Numbered from the stretch's first letter, positions 52,565 to 62,555 are shown. The stretch: 64,000 bases of DNA from Paraburkholderia ginsengiterrae (GCF_001645125.1 NZ_LXKA01000109.1:82220-146219); one strand, 5' to 3'. Made by a program: numbers and translations. Notes: generated from the letters alone by a model not told the origin.

Positions 52565-52730
52565 GATTTGTAGTGCGTGGCTGCACCAATTCAAAGAGAA
52601 CGCGGTTGGTGGCTTGCTCCGGGCAGGGAAACACGCTGTGGTCTAGAATTGTCGTGAACTGTCCATTTATATCGAAAGACGATGGACACGCAGACGTTTA
52701 TTTAAGATGTTGATTTTAAGGGGAAAACGT
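52565..52730. promoter_or_regulatory. Boundary region between accessory and core sequence
   Basis: After the stop of the large gene there are 166 bases without a gene. Composition changes across this gap: the genes to the right are markedly richer in G and C at third positions. The sequence should contain the promoter of the short gene and the NTF2-like gene that follow. No tRNA or attachment repeat was recognised. Confidence 0.45.
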
Positions 52731-52799
52731 ATGTCCATCTTCGATGAAATTATGGGTGCTCTGGGCTACAAGATCGAGTTCATCCAGAAGAAGAAATAA
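52731..52799 (+). CDS. Short open reading frame of 22 codons with a good ribosome site
   Basis: An ATG preceded by AAGGGGAAAACGT opens a frame encoding MSIFDEIMGALGYKIEFIQ followed by KKK and a TAA. An amphipathic helix plus a basic tail, together with the strong ribosome site, argue for a real small protein or a leader peptide of the next gene, whose ATG is 26 bases further on. No homologue is known to me. Confidence 0.55.
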   Translation: MSIFDEIMGALGYKIEFIQKKK

Positions 52800-52824
52800 C
52801 GTCGCAGCGGCGCGAGGTCCGGCA

Positions 52825-53223
52825 ATGAATCACAGCAATCCCTACTTCAAGGAACTGGACGACATTCACCTCGAAATCCAGGCCCTGTTCGACGGTTCCG
52901 CGGATGAAGGCGCGCTGCAGCGAATCATGGCGCGCTTCGCGCCGCAGTTCACGCTGGTTATGACCTCGGGTGTCGCGCTCGACCATGCCGGCGTGCGCGA
53001 GATTTTCTCGAAGCTGCACGGCGCGCGTCCGGGCTCGCAAATCATGATTCGCGACCGGGAGATCGTCGCCGAGTATCCATCGGGCGCGGTGGTGAAATAT
53101 CGAGAGTATCAGCGCGACGGCGCCGGCAATGCGAACGTGCGGCGCTCAACCGCGGTGATGGATCTCGACGCGCACGGCAAGGTAATGTGGCGTCATTTGC
53201 AGGAAACGTTCTGCGCGGAATGA
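52825..53223 (+). CDS. NTF2-like (SnoaL/DUF4440-type) protein
   Basis: Encodes 132 residues, start preceded by GAGG. The fold is visible from FKELDDIHLEIQALFDGSADEGALQRIMARFAPQFTLVMTSGVALDHAGVREIFSKLHGARPGSQIMIRDREIVAEYPSGAVVKYREYQRDGAGNANVRRSTAVMDLDAHGKVMWRHLQETF, an alpha-helical start with a cone-shaped beta sheet. Members include enzymes and binding proteins; nothing decides the ligand. It is the first gene of the core region. Confidence 0.8.
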   Translation: MNHSNPYFKELDDIHLEIQALFDGSADEGALQRIMARFAPQFTLVMTSGVALDHAGVREIFSKLHGARPGSQIMIRDREIVAEYPSGAVVKYREYQRDGAGNANVRRSTAVMDLDAHGKVMWRHLQETFCAE

Positions 53224-53284
53224 GCGCGAGGGCATGACAAGCCGGCGCTTGAGACCACAGCGCCGGTTGCAAGGCGCGAGGTTC

Positions 53285-54187
53285 TCAAAGCGTCGGCAGC
53301 AACTCCGGCGGATGCGACTTCAACGTCTGCCGTGCTTCGCGGAATTCCGGGAAAATCGATTCGACCGTTTGCCAGAAGCGCGGGCTGTGATTCATTTCAC
53401 GCAGATGCGCGAGCTCGTGCGCAACGACGTAGTCGATGATGGAAATCGGGAAATGAATCAGCCGCCAGTTCAGGCGAATCTTGCCGTCACTCGAACAACT
53501 GCCCCAGCGCGTGGCCGCTGAAGAGAGCGCATACGCGCGATAGTTCACGCCCAGCTTTTCCGCGTAAATGGCAAGGCGCTCGCCGAACAGGCGCTTCGCT
53601 TCGCCCTGCAGCCAGCCTTGCACGCGGTCCTTGATCTGCTGCGGGTCGGCCTGCAACGGCAGCGGCACTTGCAGTGCCGCATCGTCCGCGCTGAACGCGA
53701 GCATGCCTTGCGGCGCGCCGAGCTTCACGCGCACCGGCTGACCGAGATACGGCACTTCGGCGCCGTCTTTCCAGTCGACCTTCGGCAACGCGCGCTGCTC
53801 GACGCGGGTCTGCCATTCAATCAGCTTCGTAAAAATCCAGCGCTGCTTTTCGGTGATCGCGGTTTCAATATCCGCGAGTGTGACCCAGCGCGGCGCGGTG
53901 ATCGTCAGTCCGGTGCTGTCGATCGCAAAGCCGATCGAGCGCCGCGCCGAACGCTTGAGAACATAGTGGAGCGTGCGTGCGCCGATCGTGAGACTGCGCA
54001 GCTTGCTGCCGTCCGGCGCGAGCGGCGCGGCAGGCTGTTGCCCGGCGGGCGCGTCTTGCGAAGTGCCGGACGAAGGCGCCGACGGTGAAGGCGACGACGA
54101 CGTCGACCCCGGCTCGGCGAAGAGCGGGAGATCGAGTTGCCGGTTGTCGAGCGCCGCAGCGGGCTGCGACGTAGGAGACTTCTGCAT
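53285..54187 (-). CDS. YgjP-like M48/SprT-type metallopeptidase
   Basis: Encodes 300 residues. After an unusual low-complexity N-terminus of 60 residues (Pro, Ser and Ala rich) the YgjP core follows: TIGARTLHYVLKRSARRSIGFAIDSTGLTITAPRWVTLADIETAITEKQRWI, ALSSAATRWGSCSSDGKIRLNWRLIHFPISIIDYVVAHELAHLREMNHSPRFW. The HELAHL zinc site and the third His in MNHSP are intact. The cellular role is unclear. It is the last gene of the glyQ-glyS-gmhB-plsC direction and is 44 bases after plsC. Confidence 0.92.
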   Translation of the reverse strand: MQKSPTSQPAAALDNRQLDLPLFAEPGSTSSSPSPSAPSSGTSQDAPAGQQPAAPLAPDGSKLRSLTIGARTLHYVLKRSARRSIGFAIDSTGLTITAPRWVTLADIETAITEKQRWIFTKLIEWQTRVEQRALPKVDWKDGAEVPYLGQPVRVKLGAPQGMLAFSADDAALQVPLPLQADPQQIKDRVQGWLQGEAKRLFGERLAIYAEKLGVNYRAYALSSAATRWGSCSSDGKIRLNWRLIHFPISIIDYVVAHELAHLREMNHSPRFWQTVESIFPEFREARQTLKSHPPELLPTL

Positions 54188-54231
54188 CGGATTCGGCTTC
54201 GCGCAAATGCGCCTTCGAGGGCGCGGGCGCG

Positions 54232-54990
54232 TCAGATTGGTGCGGCGGCGGAACTGCTTTCCGCCGCGCGGTACGCGGAGGGATCGATGCGACGCATTTC
54301 AGCTTCGATCCACTGTTCGACGCGCGTGTTCACTTCATCGGGCGTGAGCCCCGTCGTGTCGATCGGCTTGCCGATCGACACTGTGACTATACCCGCATAT
54401 TTGAGAAACGAGTTACGCGGCCACACACGTCCTGCGTTGTGAGCGATCGGTACGACCGGCGCGCCGGTGGCAATCGCAAAACGCGCGCCGCCGGTTTTGT
54501 ATTTGCCCTGCTTGCCAGTCGGCGTGCGCGTGCCTTCCGGAAACATGATCACCCACGCGCCTTCCGCCATGCGCGCCTTGCCTTGCCTGATGACCGATTC
54601 GAACGCGTACTTGCCTTCCTTGCGATCGATGTGAACCATCTTCAGCAAGCCGAGCGCCCAGCCGAAGAACGGCACGTAGAGCAGCTCGCGCTTGAACACG
54701 TAGCACAGCGGCCGCGGCATCAGCGCCGGGAAGGCCAGCGTTTCCCAGGCCGATTGATGCTTGGACAGCAGCACGGCGGGACCGTCGGGCAGATTTTCGA
54801 AGCCTTCGATCTTGTAGCGGATGCCGTTGAGCCAGCGCACGGTATGGAGCGTCGCGCGGCACCAGCCGGCCGCCATCCAGTAGCGCTTGTCGGCGTGCAG
54901 GAACGGGAACGCGATGAAGCACGCGCAGGCGTACGGCACCGTGAATACCACGAAATAGATCAGCAGCAGCAGGGAACGAATGAAGCGCAT
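54232..54990 (-). CDS. plsC: 1-acyl-sn-glycerol-3-phosphate acyltransferase
   Basis: Encodes 252 residues; the ATG at 54990 gives the usual N-terminus MRFIRSLLLLIYFVVFTVPYACACFIAFPF, a membrane anchor. Acyltransferase motifs: LLSKHQSAWETLAFP (HX4E form of block I), GLLKMVHIDRKEG (block II), VIMFPEGTRTPTGK (block III) and GAPVVPIAHN (block IV). It makes phosphatidic acid from lysophosphatidic acid. It follows gmhB by 40 bases in the core operon. Confidence 0.95.
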   Translation of the reverse strand: MRFIRSLLLLIYFVVFTVPYACACFIAFPFLHADKRYWMAAGWCRATLHTVRWLNGIRYKIEGFENLPDGPAVLLSKHQSAWETLAFPALMPRPLCYVFKRELLYVPFFGWALGLLKMVHIDRKEGKYAFESVIRQGKARMAEGAWVIMFPEGTRTPTGKQGKYKTGGARFAIATGAPVVPIAHNAGRVWPRNSFLKYAGIVTVSIGKPIDTTGLTPDEVNTRVEQWIEAEMRRIDPSAYRAAESSSAAAPI

Positions 54991-55030
54991 CGGCGTGGTC
55001 AGTAAGGTTGGAGGACGCGCGCGGTGCGCG

Positions 55031-55585
55031 TCACTCGTGAGCGTCGGCGAGGAAGTCGAGTGCGAACGCACGCAGGTCGTCGTGCACGATCGTGCCCTCG
55101 GGCAAGCCGCCGGCCGCGAGCGTTTTTTGGCCCTTGCCGGTCAGCACCAGATGAGTCGGATGGCCGAGCGCGGCACCCGCTTGCAGATCGCGCATGGCGT
55201 CGCCTACCACCGGAGTATGTTCCGGATCGACCTCGAAGCGTTCGGTGATCATCTTAAGCATACCGGGCTTCGGCTTGCGGCACTCGCAATGATCTTGCGC
55301 CGTGTGCGGGCAGAAGAATACCGCGTCGATGCGCCCGCCGACCGCCGCGGCCATGCGATGCATTTTCAGATGCATCGCATTGAGCGCGTTCATGTCGAAC
55401 AGGCCGCGGCCGATGCCCGACTGGTTGGTCGCGATCGCCACGCGGTAGCCGGCCTGGTTCAGCCGCGCAATGGCTTCGAGCGAACCGGGCAGGGCGACCC
55501 ATTCGTCCGGCGATTTGATGAACGCGTCGGAGTCGACGTTGATCACGCCGTCGCGGTCGAGGATCACCACTTTCTTGGTCGGCAT
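55031..55585 (-). CDS. gmhB: D-glycero-beta-D-manno-heptose-1,7-bisphosphate 7-phosphatase
   Basis: Encodes 184 residues. HAD motif I is KKVVILDRDGVINVDSDAFI with D10 and D12; the zinc-binding cysteine/histidine cluster is FFCPHTAQDHCECRKPKPGML, and VVGDAMRDLQAGAALG is motif IV. This set defines GmhB of LPS heptose synthesis. It is 10 bases after the end of glyS. Confidence 0.96.
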   Translation of the reverse strand: MPTKKVVILDRDGVINVDSDAFIKSPDEWVALPGSLEAIARLNQAGYRVAIATNQSGIGRGLFDMNALNAMHLKMHRMAAAVGGRIDAVFFCPHTAQDHCECRKPKPGMLKMITERFEVDPEHTPVVGDAMRDLQAGAALGHPTHLVLTGKGQKTLAAGGLPEGTIVHDDLRAFALDFLADAHE

Positions 55586-55595
55586 GGCGCGGGGC

Positions 55596-57695
55596 TCAGG
55601 CGGCGAGTCGGGAAATGTCGGCCACGCAGTTCATCTGCTGATGCAGTGCGCCGAGCAAAGCCAGACGGTTGGCGCGCAACGCCGGATCTTCGGCGTTGAC
55701 CATCACGTCGTTGAAGAACGTGTCGACCGGTTCGCGCAACGCTGCGAGCGCGGTCAGCGCACCCGTGTAGTCACGCGTGGCCAGTTGCGCCTGCACGTGC
55801 GGCGCGACCTGTTCGAGTTGCGCATGCAGGGCTCGTTCCGCCGCTTCGCTCAGCAACGCGACCTGCACGCTGCCGTTCGTGACGCCTTCCGACTTCTTCA
55901 GAATGTTCGAGATGCGCTTGTTGGCTGCCGCGAGCGATGCCGCTTCGGCCAGTGTCGCGAATTGGCGGACCGCGTCGAGGCGCGCGACGATGTCGTCGAG
56001 GCGCGTGGGGTTCAGCGCCAGCACCGCGTCGATTTCGCCCGGCGCGTAGCCGCGTTCACGCAGCAAACCGCGCAGACGGTCCATGCTGAATTCGTAAATG
56101 GCTTGCGTCGAATCGGCGACGTTCGGCACCGCGGCGAATTGCGCGTACGCCGTGCGCAACAGTTCGACGAAGTCGACCGGCAGTTGCTTCTCGACCAGAA
56201 TCCGCAGCACGCCGAGCGCGTGACGGCGCAGCGCGAACGGGTCTTTCTCGCCGGTGGGCTGCAGGCCGATGCCCCAGATGCCGACCAGCGTTTCGAGCTT
56301 GTCGGCGAGCGCGACGACCGTGCCGGTTGCGGTAGCCGGCAACGCGTCGCCGGAGAAACGCGGCTGATAATGTTCCGAGCACGCGAGCGCGACGTCTTCC
56401 GGCTCGCCGTCGTGGCGCGCGTAGTACGTACCCATCGTGCCTTGCAGCTCGGGGAATTCGCCGACCATGTCGGTGATCAGGTCGGCCTTCGCGAGCCGCG
56501 CGGCGCGCTTCGCATGCGCGACGTCCGCGCCGATCAGCGCGGCGATCGCGCCGGCCAGGGCTTCGACGCGCTCCACACGTTGCAGCGCCGAGCCCAGCTT
56601 GTTGTGATACACGACGTTCGCGAGCAGCGGCACGCGCTCGGCGAGCGGCTTCTTCTTGTCCTGCTCGAAGAAGAACTTGGCGTCGGCCAGACGCGGACGC
56701 ACCACGCGTTCATTGCCTTCGACGATATCGCCCGGCGTGGCCGTTTCGATGTTCGACACGATCAGGAAGCGCGAGCGAAGCTTGCCGTTCGCATCCGTCA
56801 GCGCGAAGTATTTCTGGTTCGTCTGCATGGTGAGGATCAGGCATTCCTGCGGCACTTGCAGGAATTCGTCCTCGAAACGGCAGGCGTAGACCACCGGCCA
56901 TTCGACCAGCGAGGTCACTTCGTCCAGCAACGCTTCCGGCATCACCACCTGGTCCCCGTCGGCTTGCGCGAGCAGGTGCGTGCGGATGGTTTCCTTGCGG
57001 TCGGCGAAATTCGCCACGACGCGGCCTTTATGCAGCAGCGTCTCGGCGTATGCATCCGCGTGCTGGATCTGCACGAAACCTTCGGAGAGGAAGCGATGGC
57101 CGCGCGTGGTGTCGTCGGCGTCGATGCCGAATGCGGTGACCGGCACGATCTGATCGTTGTGCAGCACGGTCAGACGATGCACCGGACGCACGAATTGCAC
57201 GTTGGTGCCGTCCGGGCGCTGATACGTCATGACCTTCGGGATCGGCAGCTTGGCGAGCGTTTCGTCGAGCGCACTCTGCAAGCCTTCGGCGAGCGTGGCG
57301 CCGGGCGCGGCATAGCGCAGGAAGAACGCTTCGGCCTTGCCGTCCTGCGCGCGCTCCAGGTCGTTCACCGAAAAATCGGGGAAGCCGAGCGCGGCGAGTT
57401 TCTTGGCGAGCGGTGCGGTGGGCTGACCGTCTTTATCCAGCGCGACGGAAACCGGCAGCACTTTTTCGCGCACGTGCTTTTCCGGTGCAACCGCGCGCAC
57501 GTTGCGGATCGTGACGGCGAGGCGGCGCGGCGTGGCATAACGTTCGAACGACAATTCGCCTTCGACCAGGTCGCGCGCCGCGAGGCGCTCGGCAATGCCT
57601 TCGGCGAAGGCGTCGCCAAGACGCGCGAGCGCTTTGGGCGGCAGTTCTTCGGTCAGCAGCTCGACGAGCAGGGTAGCTTGATGGGGTTGATTCAT
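55596..57695 (-). CDS. glyS: Glycyl-tRNA synthetase beta subunit
   Basis: Encodes 699 residues from the ATG at 57695 ([30 protein letters not shown]). Highly characteristic blocks include [19 protein letters not shown]-like [67 protein letters not shown] and the C-terminal anticodon-binding region ending [39 protein letters not shown]. It acts with GlyQ as an alpha2-beta2 enzyme. Confidence 0.98.
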   Translation of the reverse strand: MNQPHQATLLVELLTEELPPKALARLGDAFAEGIAERLAARDLVEGELSFERYATPRRLAVTIRNVRAVAPEKHVREKVLPVSVALDKDGQPTAPLAKKLAALGFPDFSVNDLERAQDGKAEAFFLRYAAPGATLAEGLQSALDETLAKLPIPKVMTYQRPDGTNVQFVRPVHRLTVLHNDQIVPVTAFGIDADDTTRGHRFLSEGFVQIQHADAYAETLLHKGRVVANFADRKETIRTHLLAQADGDQVVMPEALLDEVTSLVEWPVVYACRFEDEFLQVPQECLILTMQTNQKYFALTDANGKLRSRFLIVSNIETATPGDIVEGNERVVRPRLADAKFFFEQDKKKPLAERVPLLANVVYHNKLGSALQRVERVEALAGAIAALIGADVAHAKRAARLAKADLITDMVGEFPELQGTMGTYYARHDGEPEDVALACSEHYQPRFSGDALPATATGTVVALADKLETLVGIWGIGLQPTGEKDPFALRRHALGVLRILVEKQLPVDFVELLRTAYAQFAAVPNVADSTQAIYEFSMDRLRGLLRERGYAPGEIDAVLALNPTRLDDIVARLDAVRQFATLAEAASLAAANKRISNILKKSEGVTNGSVQVALLSEAAERALHAQLEQVAPHVQAQLATRDYTGALTALAALREPVDTFFNDVMVNAEDPALRANRLALLGALHQQMNCVADISRLAA

Positions 57696-57715
57696 GTCCT
57701 GGTGTTCTCGTCTCG

Positions 57716-58723
57716 TCAGTTCTGGTCGATCTTGCGTTCGACTTTCAGCGGCGGCGCCCACGCGGGCATCGCGGCGTCCTGTTCGGCGGTCGTGAGGCCG
57801 GGCACGCCGTGCACCGGATTGCCGAGCATCGGGAAGCCGAGCTTTTCGCGCGAATCGTAGTAGGCCTGCGCGACCAGCTTCGACAGCGCACGAATGCGGC
57901 CGATATACGCCGCGCGCTCCGTGACCGAAATGGCGCCGCGTGCGTCGAGCAGGTTGAACGTGTGACCGGCCTTCAGCACCAGTTCATAGGCCGGCAGCGC
58001 GATCTGCGCTTCGATCATGCGGCGCGCTTCGGCTTCGTAGCTGTTGAAGATCGAGAACAGCAGCTCGACGTTCGCGTACTCGAAGTTGTAGGTGGACTGT
58101 TCGACTTCGTTCTGGTGGTACACGTCGCCATAGGTCAGGCGGCGCAGTTCCGGGCCGTTCGGGCCTTGCTCTTCCCACTCGGTCCACACCAGGTCGTAGA
58201 CATTTTCGACCTTTTGCAGATACATGGCGAGACGTTCGAGACCGTAGGTGATTTCGCCGAGCACGGGTTTGCAGTCCAGACCGCCGACCTGCTGGAAGTA
58301 GGTGAACTGGGTCACTTCCATGCCGTTCAGCCACACTTCCCAGCCGAGGCCCCAGGCGCCGAGCGTGGGATTCTCCCAGTCGTCCTCGACGAAGCGCACG
58401 TCGTTCTGCTTCAGGTCGAAGCCGAGGGCTTCGAGCGAGCCGAGGTACAGGTCGAGGATGTTTTCCGGCGCGGGCTTGAGCACCACCTGATACTGGTAGT
58501 AGTGCTGCAGGCGGTTCGGGTTTTCGCCGTAGCGGCCGTCTTTCGGGCGGCGCGACGGCTGCACATAGGCAGCGCGCCACGGCTCGGGGCCGACCGCGCG
58601 CAGGAAGGTGTGAACGTGGGACGTGCCCGCGCCGACTTCCATGTCGATCGGCTGGAGCAACGCGCAGCCCTGCTTGTCCCAGTAGGACTGCAGGGTCAGG
58701 ATGATTTGCTGAAACGTGAGCAT
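57716..58723 (-). CDS. glyQ: Glycyl-tRNA synthetase alpha subunit
   Basis: Encodes 335 residues starting [84 protein letters not shown], the fully canonical beginning of bacterial class II GlyQ. AAAGG is seven bases upstream. It is the first gene of this core operon; the lnt gene that often precedes glyQ in Burkholderia is not present here. Confidence 0.98.
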   Translation of the reverse strand: MLTFQQIILTLQSYWDKQGCALLQPIDMEVGAGTSHVHTFLRAVGPEPWRAAYVQPSRRPKDGRYGENPNRLQHYYQYQVVLKPAPENILDLYLGSLEALGFDLKQNDVRFVEDDWENPTLGAWGLGWEVWLNGMEVTQFTYFQQVGGLDCKPVLGEITYGLERLAMYLQKVENVYDLVWTEWEEQGPNGPELRRLTYGDVYHQNEVEQSTYNFEYANVELLFSIFNSYEAEARRMIEAQIALPAYELVLKAGHTFNLLDARGAISVTERAAYIGRIRALSKLVAQAYYDSREKLGFPMLGNPVHGVPGLTTAEQDAAMPAWAPPLKVERKIDQN

Positions 58724-58870
58724 GAAGTGCCTTTCGGGCATGGGGCCGCGCCGCGGGCGCCAAAGCGCGCGGGGTGGCCGTGGAGCGAAGTGCTAAACCT
58801 GAGATTTTAACGGAAAGGGAGGGGGGTGTCCGTTTTGCGGGGTCGGACGGAACCCGAAGCACTCTTTGGG

Positions 58871-58903
58871 CGACGAAGCGCGGCTTGTGGCAGCGCTTCG
58901 TCG
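58871..58903. terminator. Perfect 11-base inverted repeat, possible terminator
   Basis: cgacgaagcgc (58871-58881) and gcgcttcgtcg (58893-58903) are exact reverse complements with an 11-base loop. The hairpin lies 38 bases beyond the stop of the glutamate-synthase-like gene, so it could end its transcript. No run of T follows, so termination may be weak or factor-dependent. Confidence 0.55.
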
Positions 58904-58940
58904 TCGTTCACAGGTTAGGGCGCGTGTGCCGGCACAGCCG

Positions 58941-60551
58941 TCACGTCGCCGCCAGTTCCACCTTCGGCGAGAACGAATCGCTTTGCGCTAGCGGCCAGTA
59001 CTTTTCGAACAGCGAATAGCGATAATTACCGTTGAGAAGATCGTTCGGCTCGAGATACTTCAGCAGTTCCGACATCAGGCGCACCTCATGCGAGGACACG
59101 CGCCGCACGATGTGATGCGCGCGCAGTTCCGCCGGATGCTTCAGCCCTGCGGCCTGAATGATCTCCTGCAGCGCATGCAGCGTATTGTGGTGGAAGTTGA
59201 ACACGCGCTCGGCCTTGTCCGGCACGACCAGCGCGCGCTGGCGCACCGGGTCTTGCGTCGCGACGCCGGTCGGGCAGCGCCCGGTGTGGCAGGTCTGCGC
59301 CTGGATGCAGCCCACCGCGAACATGAAGCCGCGCGCCGCGTTCACCCAGTCCGCGCCGATCGCCAGCGTCTTGGTGATGTCGAACGCCGTGATCATCTTG
59401 CCGCTCGCGCCGAGGCGAATACGCTGCCGCAAGCCGATGCCGACCAGCGTGTTGTGCACCAGCAGTAGCCCTTCCTGCAGCGGCACGCCGACATGGTCGG
59501 TGAACTCGAGAGGCGCGGCACCGGTGCCGCCTTCCGCGCCGTCCACGACGATGAAGTCCGGCAGGATGCCCGTCTCCAGCATCGCCTTCGCAATGCCGAA
59601 AAATTCCCACGGATGCCCGATGCACAGCTTGAAGCCCGTCGGCTTGCCGCCCGACAGCGTACGCAGCCGCTCGACGAATTCGAGCAATCCGCGCGGCGTC
59701 GAGAACTCGGAGTGCGTGGCGGGCGAGATGCAGTCGCGGCCCATCGGCACGCCACGCGTCTCGGCGATTTCGGGCGTGATCTTGGCGGCCGGCAGCACGC
59801 CGCCGTGACCCGGTTTCGCCCCTTGCGAGAGCTTCACCTCGATCATCTTCACTTGCGGCTCGGCGGCCTGCTTCGCGAATTTCTCCGCGCTGAACGTGCC
59901 GTCGTCGTTGCGGCAGCCGAAGTAGCCCGAGGCGATTTCCCAGATGATGTCGCCACCGTGCTCGCGGTGATACTTCGACATCGAGCCCTCACCGGTGTCG
60001 TGCGCGAAGTTGCCTTTCTTCGCACCCAGATTCAGCGCCATGATCGCGTTCGCCGACAGCGAGCCAAAGCTCATTGCGGAGACGTTGAAGATCGACATCG
60101 AGTAGGGTTGCGCGCGATCCGGTCCGACGACGACGCGGAAATCGTGGCTATCGATCTTCGTCGGCGCGAGCGAGTGGCTTATCCATTCGTGCGCGACGGC
60201 CTTCACGTCGAGTTCGGTCCCGTACGGACGGCTGTCCACGTCGTTCTTCGCGCGCTGGTAGACGATGCTGCGCTGGGCGCGCGAGAACGGCTTCTCGTCG
60301 GTGTCGTCCTCGACGAAATACTGGCGGATTTCCGGGCGGATGAATTCGAACAGGAAACGGAAGTGGCCCCACAGCGGATAGTTGCGCAAAATCGCGTGGC
60401 GCTGCTGGGTCAGATCGAACAGTCCAAGGGCGACGAGCGCGAGCGGCACGATGAGCCAGAGCCACGAAATGTGATGCGTCGCGGCGAGCGCCGCGCAGAC
60501 GACAAGCAATACGACTGCGCACCACATGGCGAAGTAACGTCGAGAAAACAT
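58941..60551 (-). CDS. Membrane-anchored FMN-binding glutamate synthase-like protein
   Basis: Encodes 536 residues; GGAG lies before the ATG at 60551. Residues 8-45 contain two hydrophobic helices (FAMWCAVVLLVVCAALAATHHISWLWLIVPLALVALGLFDL), then the GltB-like FMN barrel: FNVSAMSFGSLSANAIMALNLGAKKGNFAHDTGEGSMSKYHREHGGDIIWEIASGYFGCR, KLSQGAKPGHGGVLPAAKI, DFIVVDGAEGGTGAAPLEF, TCHTGRCPTGVATQDP (Cys for a Fe-S cluster). Stand-alone proteins of this kind occur widely without a known reaction. Confidence 0.93.
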   Translation of the reverse strand: MFSRRYFAMWCAVVLLVVCAALAATHHISWLWLIVPLALVALGLFDLTQQRHAILRNYPLWGHFRFLFEFIRPEIRQYFVEDDTDEKPFSRAQRSIVYQRAKNDVDSRPYGTELDVKAVAHEWISHSLAPTKIDSHDFRVVVGPDRAQPYSMSIFNVSAMSFGSLSANAIMALNLGAKKGNFAHDTGEGSMSKYHREHGGDIIWEIASGYFGCRNDDGTFSAEKFAKQAAEPQVKMIEVKLSQGAKPGHGGVLPAAKITPEIAETRGVPMGRDCISPATHSEFSTPRGLLEFVERLRTLSGGKPTGFKLCIGHPWEFFGIAKAMLETGILPDFIVVDGAEGGTGAAPLEFTDHVGVPLQEGLLLVHNTLVGIGLRQRIRLGASGKMITAFDITKTLAIGADWVNAARGFMFAVGCIQAQTCHTGRCPTGVATQDPVRQRALVVPDKAERVFNFHHNTLHALQEIIQAAGLKHPAELRAHHIVRRVSSHEVRLMSELLKYLEPNDLLNGNYRYSLFEKYWPLAQSDSFSPKVELAAT

Positions 60552-60793
60552 GGGGACTCCAGTGCAGTGAGGATCGTCACGGAGAGATCGCCAACGCTGG
60601 CGGCGTGGACGGAATCCGCCGTGGCAGAACACGAATGACGGCTTGTTATTGTGGTGAAGCTAGCTGCGGCCCGGCGAGCGGGCGCGTGGACGGCTTGCGC
60701 CGCCCGGGTCCTGACGATGCAACGTGAAGGTGAAGCGTGAAAGTGAGGCGCGTGCGGCGAAACCGGATAGGGCCGCACGCTCGGTCGCATGAC

Positions 60794-61954
60794 TCAGCGG
60801 GCGCTCAGCAGCGCCGCTTTTTGCGGCTGGCGCGCGACCGGCTGCCCGGTTACCGCCTGTTCGATGATGCCGCCGCCGAGGCATACCTCGCCATCGTAGA
60901 GCACCGCCGATTGCCCCGGTGTGACAGCCCACTGTGCCGCGTCGAAAGTCAGCTCGAAGAGGCCTTCGCCGGCGCCCGGCGCCAGGGTGCCCTGCGCATT
61001 GAATGTGCACGAGGCATCCGCCTGCCGGTAACGGGTCTTCGCGCCGCACGCGAAGCCGTTTGCCGGCGGCTCGCCCGCGACCCAGCTCGTATTGCCCGCG
61101 CTGAGCGTATGGCTGAGCAGCCACGAATGATCGTGCCCCTGTGCGACGTACAGCGTGTTCGAAGGAATGTCCTTGCCGGCCACGAACCACGGTTCGCCGC
61201 TGCCGTCCTTGCTGCCGCCGAGGCCGATGCCCTTGCGCTGGCCGAAGGTATAGAACGCGAGGCCGATATGTTCGCCGACCACTTTGCCGTCGGTGGTTTT
61301 CATCGGACCGGGCTTGGTGGGCAGATAGCGGTTCAGAAAATCGCGGAACGGCCGTTCGCCAATGAAACAGATGCCGGTCGAATCTTTTTTCTTCGCGTTG
61401 GGCAATCCGATCTGTTCGGCGATTTCCCGCACCTTCGTTTTCGGCATTTCGCCCAGCGGGAACAGCGTCTTCGACAATTGCGCCTGATTCAGGCGATGCA
61501 GGAAGTACGACTGATCTTTCGTATGATCGAAAGCCTTCAGCAGCTCGAAGCGGCCGTTGTTTTCCCGCACACGTGCGTAGTGCCCCGTGGCGATGGTTTC
61601 CGCGCCGAGTGACATGGCGTGGTCGAGGAAGGCCTTGAACTTGATTTCGGCGTTGCAGAGCACGTCCGGGTTCGGCGTGCGGCCGGCCGAGTATTCGCGC
61701 AGGAATTCGGCGAACACGCGGTCTTTGTATTCGGCGGCGAAGTTGACCGCTTCGACGTCGATGCCGATCAGATCCGCCACCGAAACCACGTCGATCCAGT
61801 CCTGCCGTGTCGAGCAGTACTCGCTGTCGTCGTCGTCTTCCCAGTTTTTCATGAACAGGCCGACCACGTCGTAGCCTTGTTCTTTCAGCAGCCACGCGGT
61901 GACCGACGAATCGACGCCGCCCGACATGCCTACTACGACTTTCTGCTTGCTCAT
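60794..61954 (-). CDS. mnmA: tRNA-specific 2-thiouridylase MnmA
   Basis: Encodes 386 residues. The PP-loop is [33 protein letters not shown] (SGGVDSS at 11-17). Catalytic cysteines are C100 ([14 protein letters not shown]) and C196 ([17 protein letters not shown]). It makes the 2-thio group of s2U34 in tRNA for Lys, Glu and Gln. An aberrant tail replaces nothing essential: it ends [14 protein letters not shown]. It is a single gene here, next to nudJ on the same strand. Confidence 0.97.
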   Translation of the reverse strand: MSKQKVVVGMSGGVDSSVTAWLLKEQGYDVVGLFMKNWEDDDDSEYCSTRQDWIDVVSVADLIGIDVEAVNFAAEYKDRVFAEFLREYSAGRTPNPDVLCNAEIKFKAFLDHAMSLGAETIATGHYARVRENNGRFELLKAFDHTKDQSYFLHRLNQAQLSKTLFPLGEMPKTKVREIAEQIGLPNAKKKDSTGICFIGERPFRDFLNRYLPTKPGPMKTTDGKVVGEHIGLAFYTFGQRKGIGLGGSKDGSGEPWFVAGKDIPSNTLYVAQGHDHSWLLSHTLSAGNTSWVAGEPPANGFACGAKTRYRQADASCTFNAQGTLAPGAGEGLFELTFDAAQWAVTPGQSAVLYDGEVCLGGGIIEQAVTGQPVARQPQKAALLSAR

Positions 61955-62003
61955 AAGGTGCTCACTGGGTGCTGCCTGACTTCATGGTTCCTGGGTTGGC
62001 CGC

Positions 62004-62492
62004 TCATGACGGCTGCCGTTTTTGCCCGACCGAATGCGTATGCACGAAGTCGAGCGGGAAACGCCGGCCCGCGAGGTAGTCGTCGAGACATTGCATGACG
62101 AGCGGCGTGCGGTGCCGTTCGGGGCAGGCGCGCAATTCGTCGGCGCTCATCCACAACGTGCGGGCGATGTCGGGGTCGAGCGGGCGCTTTGCGTCCGGTT
62201 CGCCACCCGTGCCGCAATAAGTGAAGCGCAGGTAGGTGACGCCTTCGCTGCCAGGCCGCTCGAAATGGGTCATGTACATGCCCACCAGCGCCTCGGGCGC
62301 AAAAGGGTGGGCGGTTTCCTCGAGCGTTTCGCGGACCACCGCTTCCAGCAGCGTCTCGCCCGCCTCCAGATGGCCGGCGGGCTGGTTCAGGCGCAGGCCG
62401 GCGGCGGTATGTTCTTCGACCACGAGAAAGCGCCCGTCACGCTCGACAATGGCCGCGACGGTGACGTGCGGCAGCCAGGTTTCCGGTTTCAT
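62004..62492 (-). CDS. nudJ: NUDIX hydrolase NudJ-like
   Basis: Encodes 162 residues beginning MKPETWLPHVTVAAIVERDGRFLVVEEHTAAGLRLNQPAGHLEAGETLLEAVVRETLEETAHPF. The Nudix box GHLEAGETLLEAVVRETLEET is complete (GX5EX7REUXEE-type). NudJ enzymes hydrolyse thiamine pyrophosphate derivatives and nucleoside di- and triphosphates; in Burkholderiales it commonly precedes mnmA. The gap to mnmA is 49 bases. Confidence 0.93.
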   Translation of the reverse strand: MKPETWLPHVTVAAIVERDGRFLVVEEHTAAGLRLNQPAGHLEAGETLLEAVVRETLEETAHPFAPEALVGMYMTHFERPGSEGVTYLRFTYCGTGGEPDAKRPLDPDIARTLWMSADELRACPERHRTPLVMQCLDDYLAGRRFPLDFVHTHSVGQKRQPS

Positions 62493-62524
62493 GGGTGCGC
62501 ATTTTACCGTTTATGGGCCACTCT

Positions 62525-62555
62525 TGCCGGGCCGCGGGCGGCCGGCGGCCCGGCA
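62525..62555. repeat. GC-rich inverted repeat between nudJ and pntA
   Basis: tgccgggccg (62525-62534) and cggcccggca (62546-62555) are exact reverse complements with an 11-base loop. It stands 33 bases upstream of the nudJ start and about 200 bases upstream of pntA. It may be a transcription-blocking or RNA-structure element between divergent promoters; nothing more can be said. Confidence 0.5.

Noticed and set aside
55470-57860. Plus-strand open frame of 796 codons
   Set aside because: Exact antisense of glyS; long antisense frames are expected in GC-rich genes.
57809-58810. Plus-strand open frame of 333 codons
   Set aside because: Antisense of glyQ.
59493-60638. Plus-strand open frame of 381 codons
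   Set aside because: Antisense of the glutamate-synthase-like gene, which carries all family motifs.
60660-61895. Minus-strand open frame of 411 codons
   Set aside because: Lies in another frame of mnmA; Arg-rich shadow without motif.
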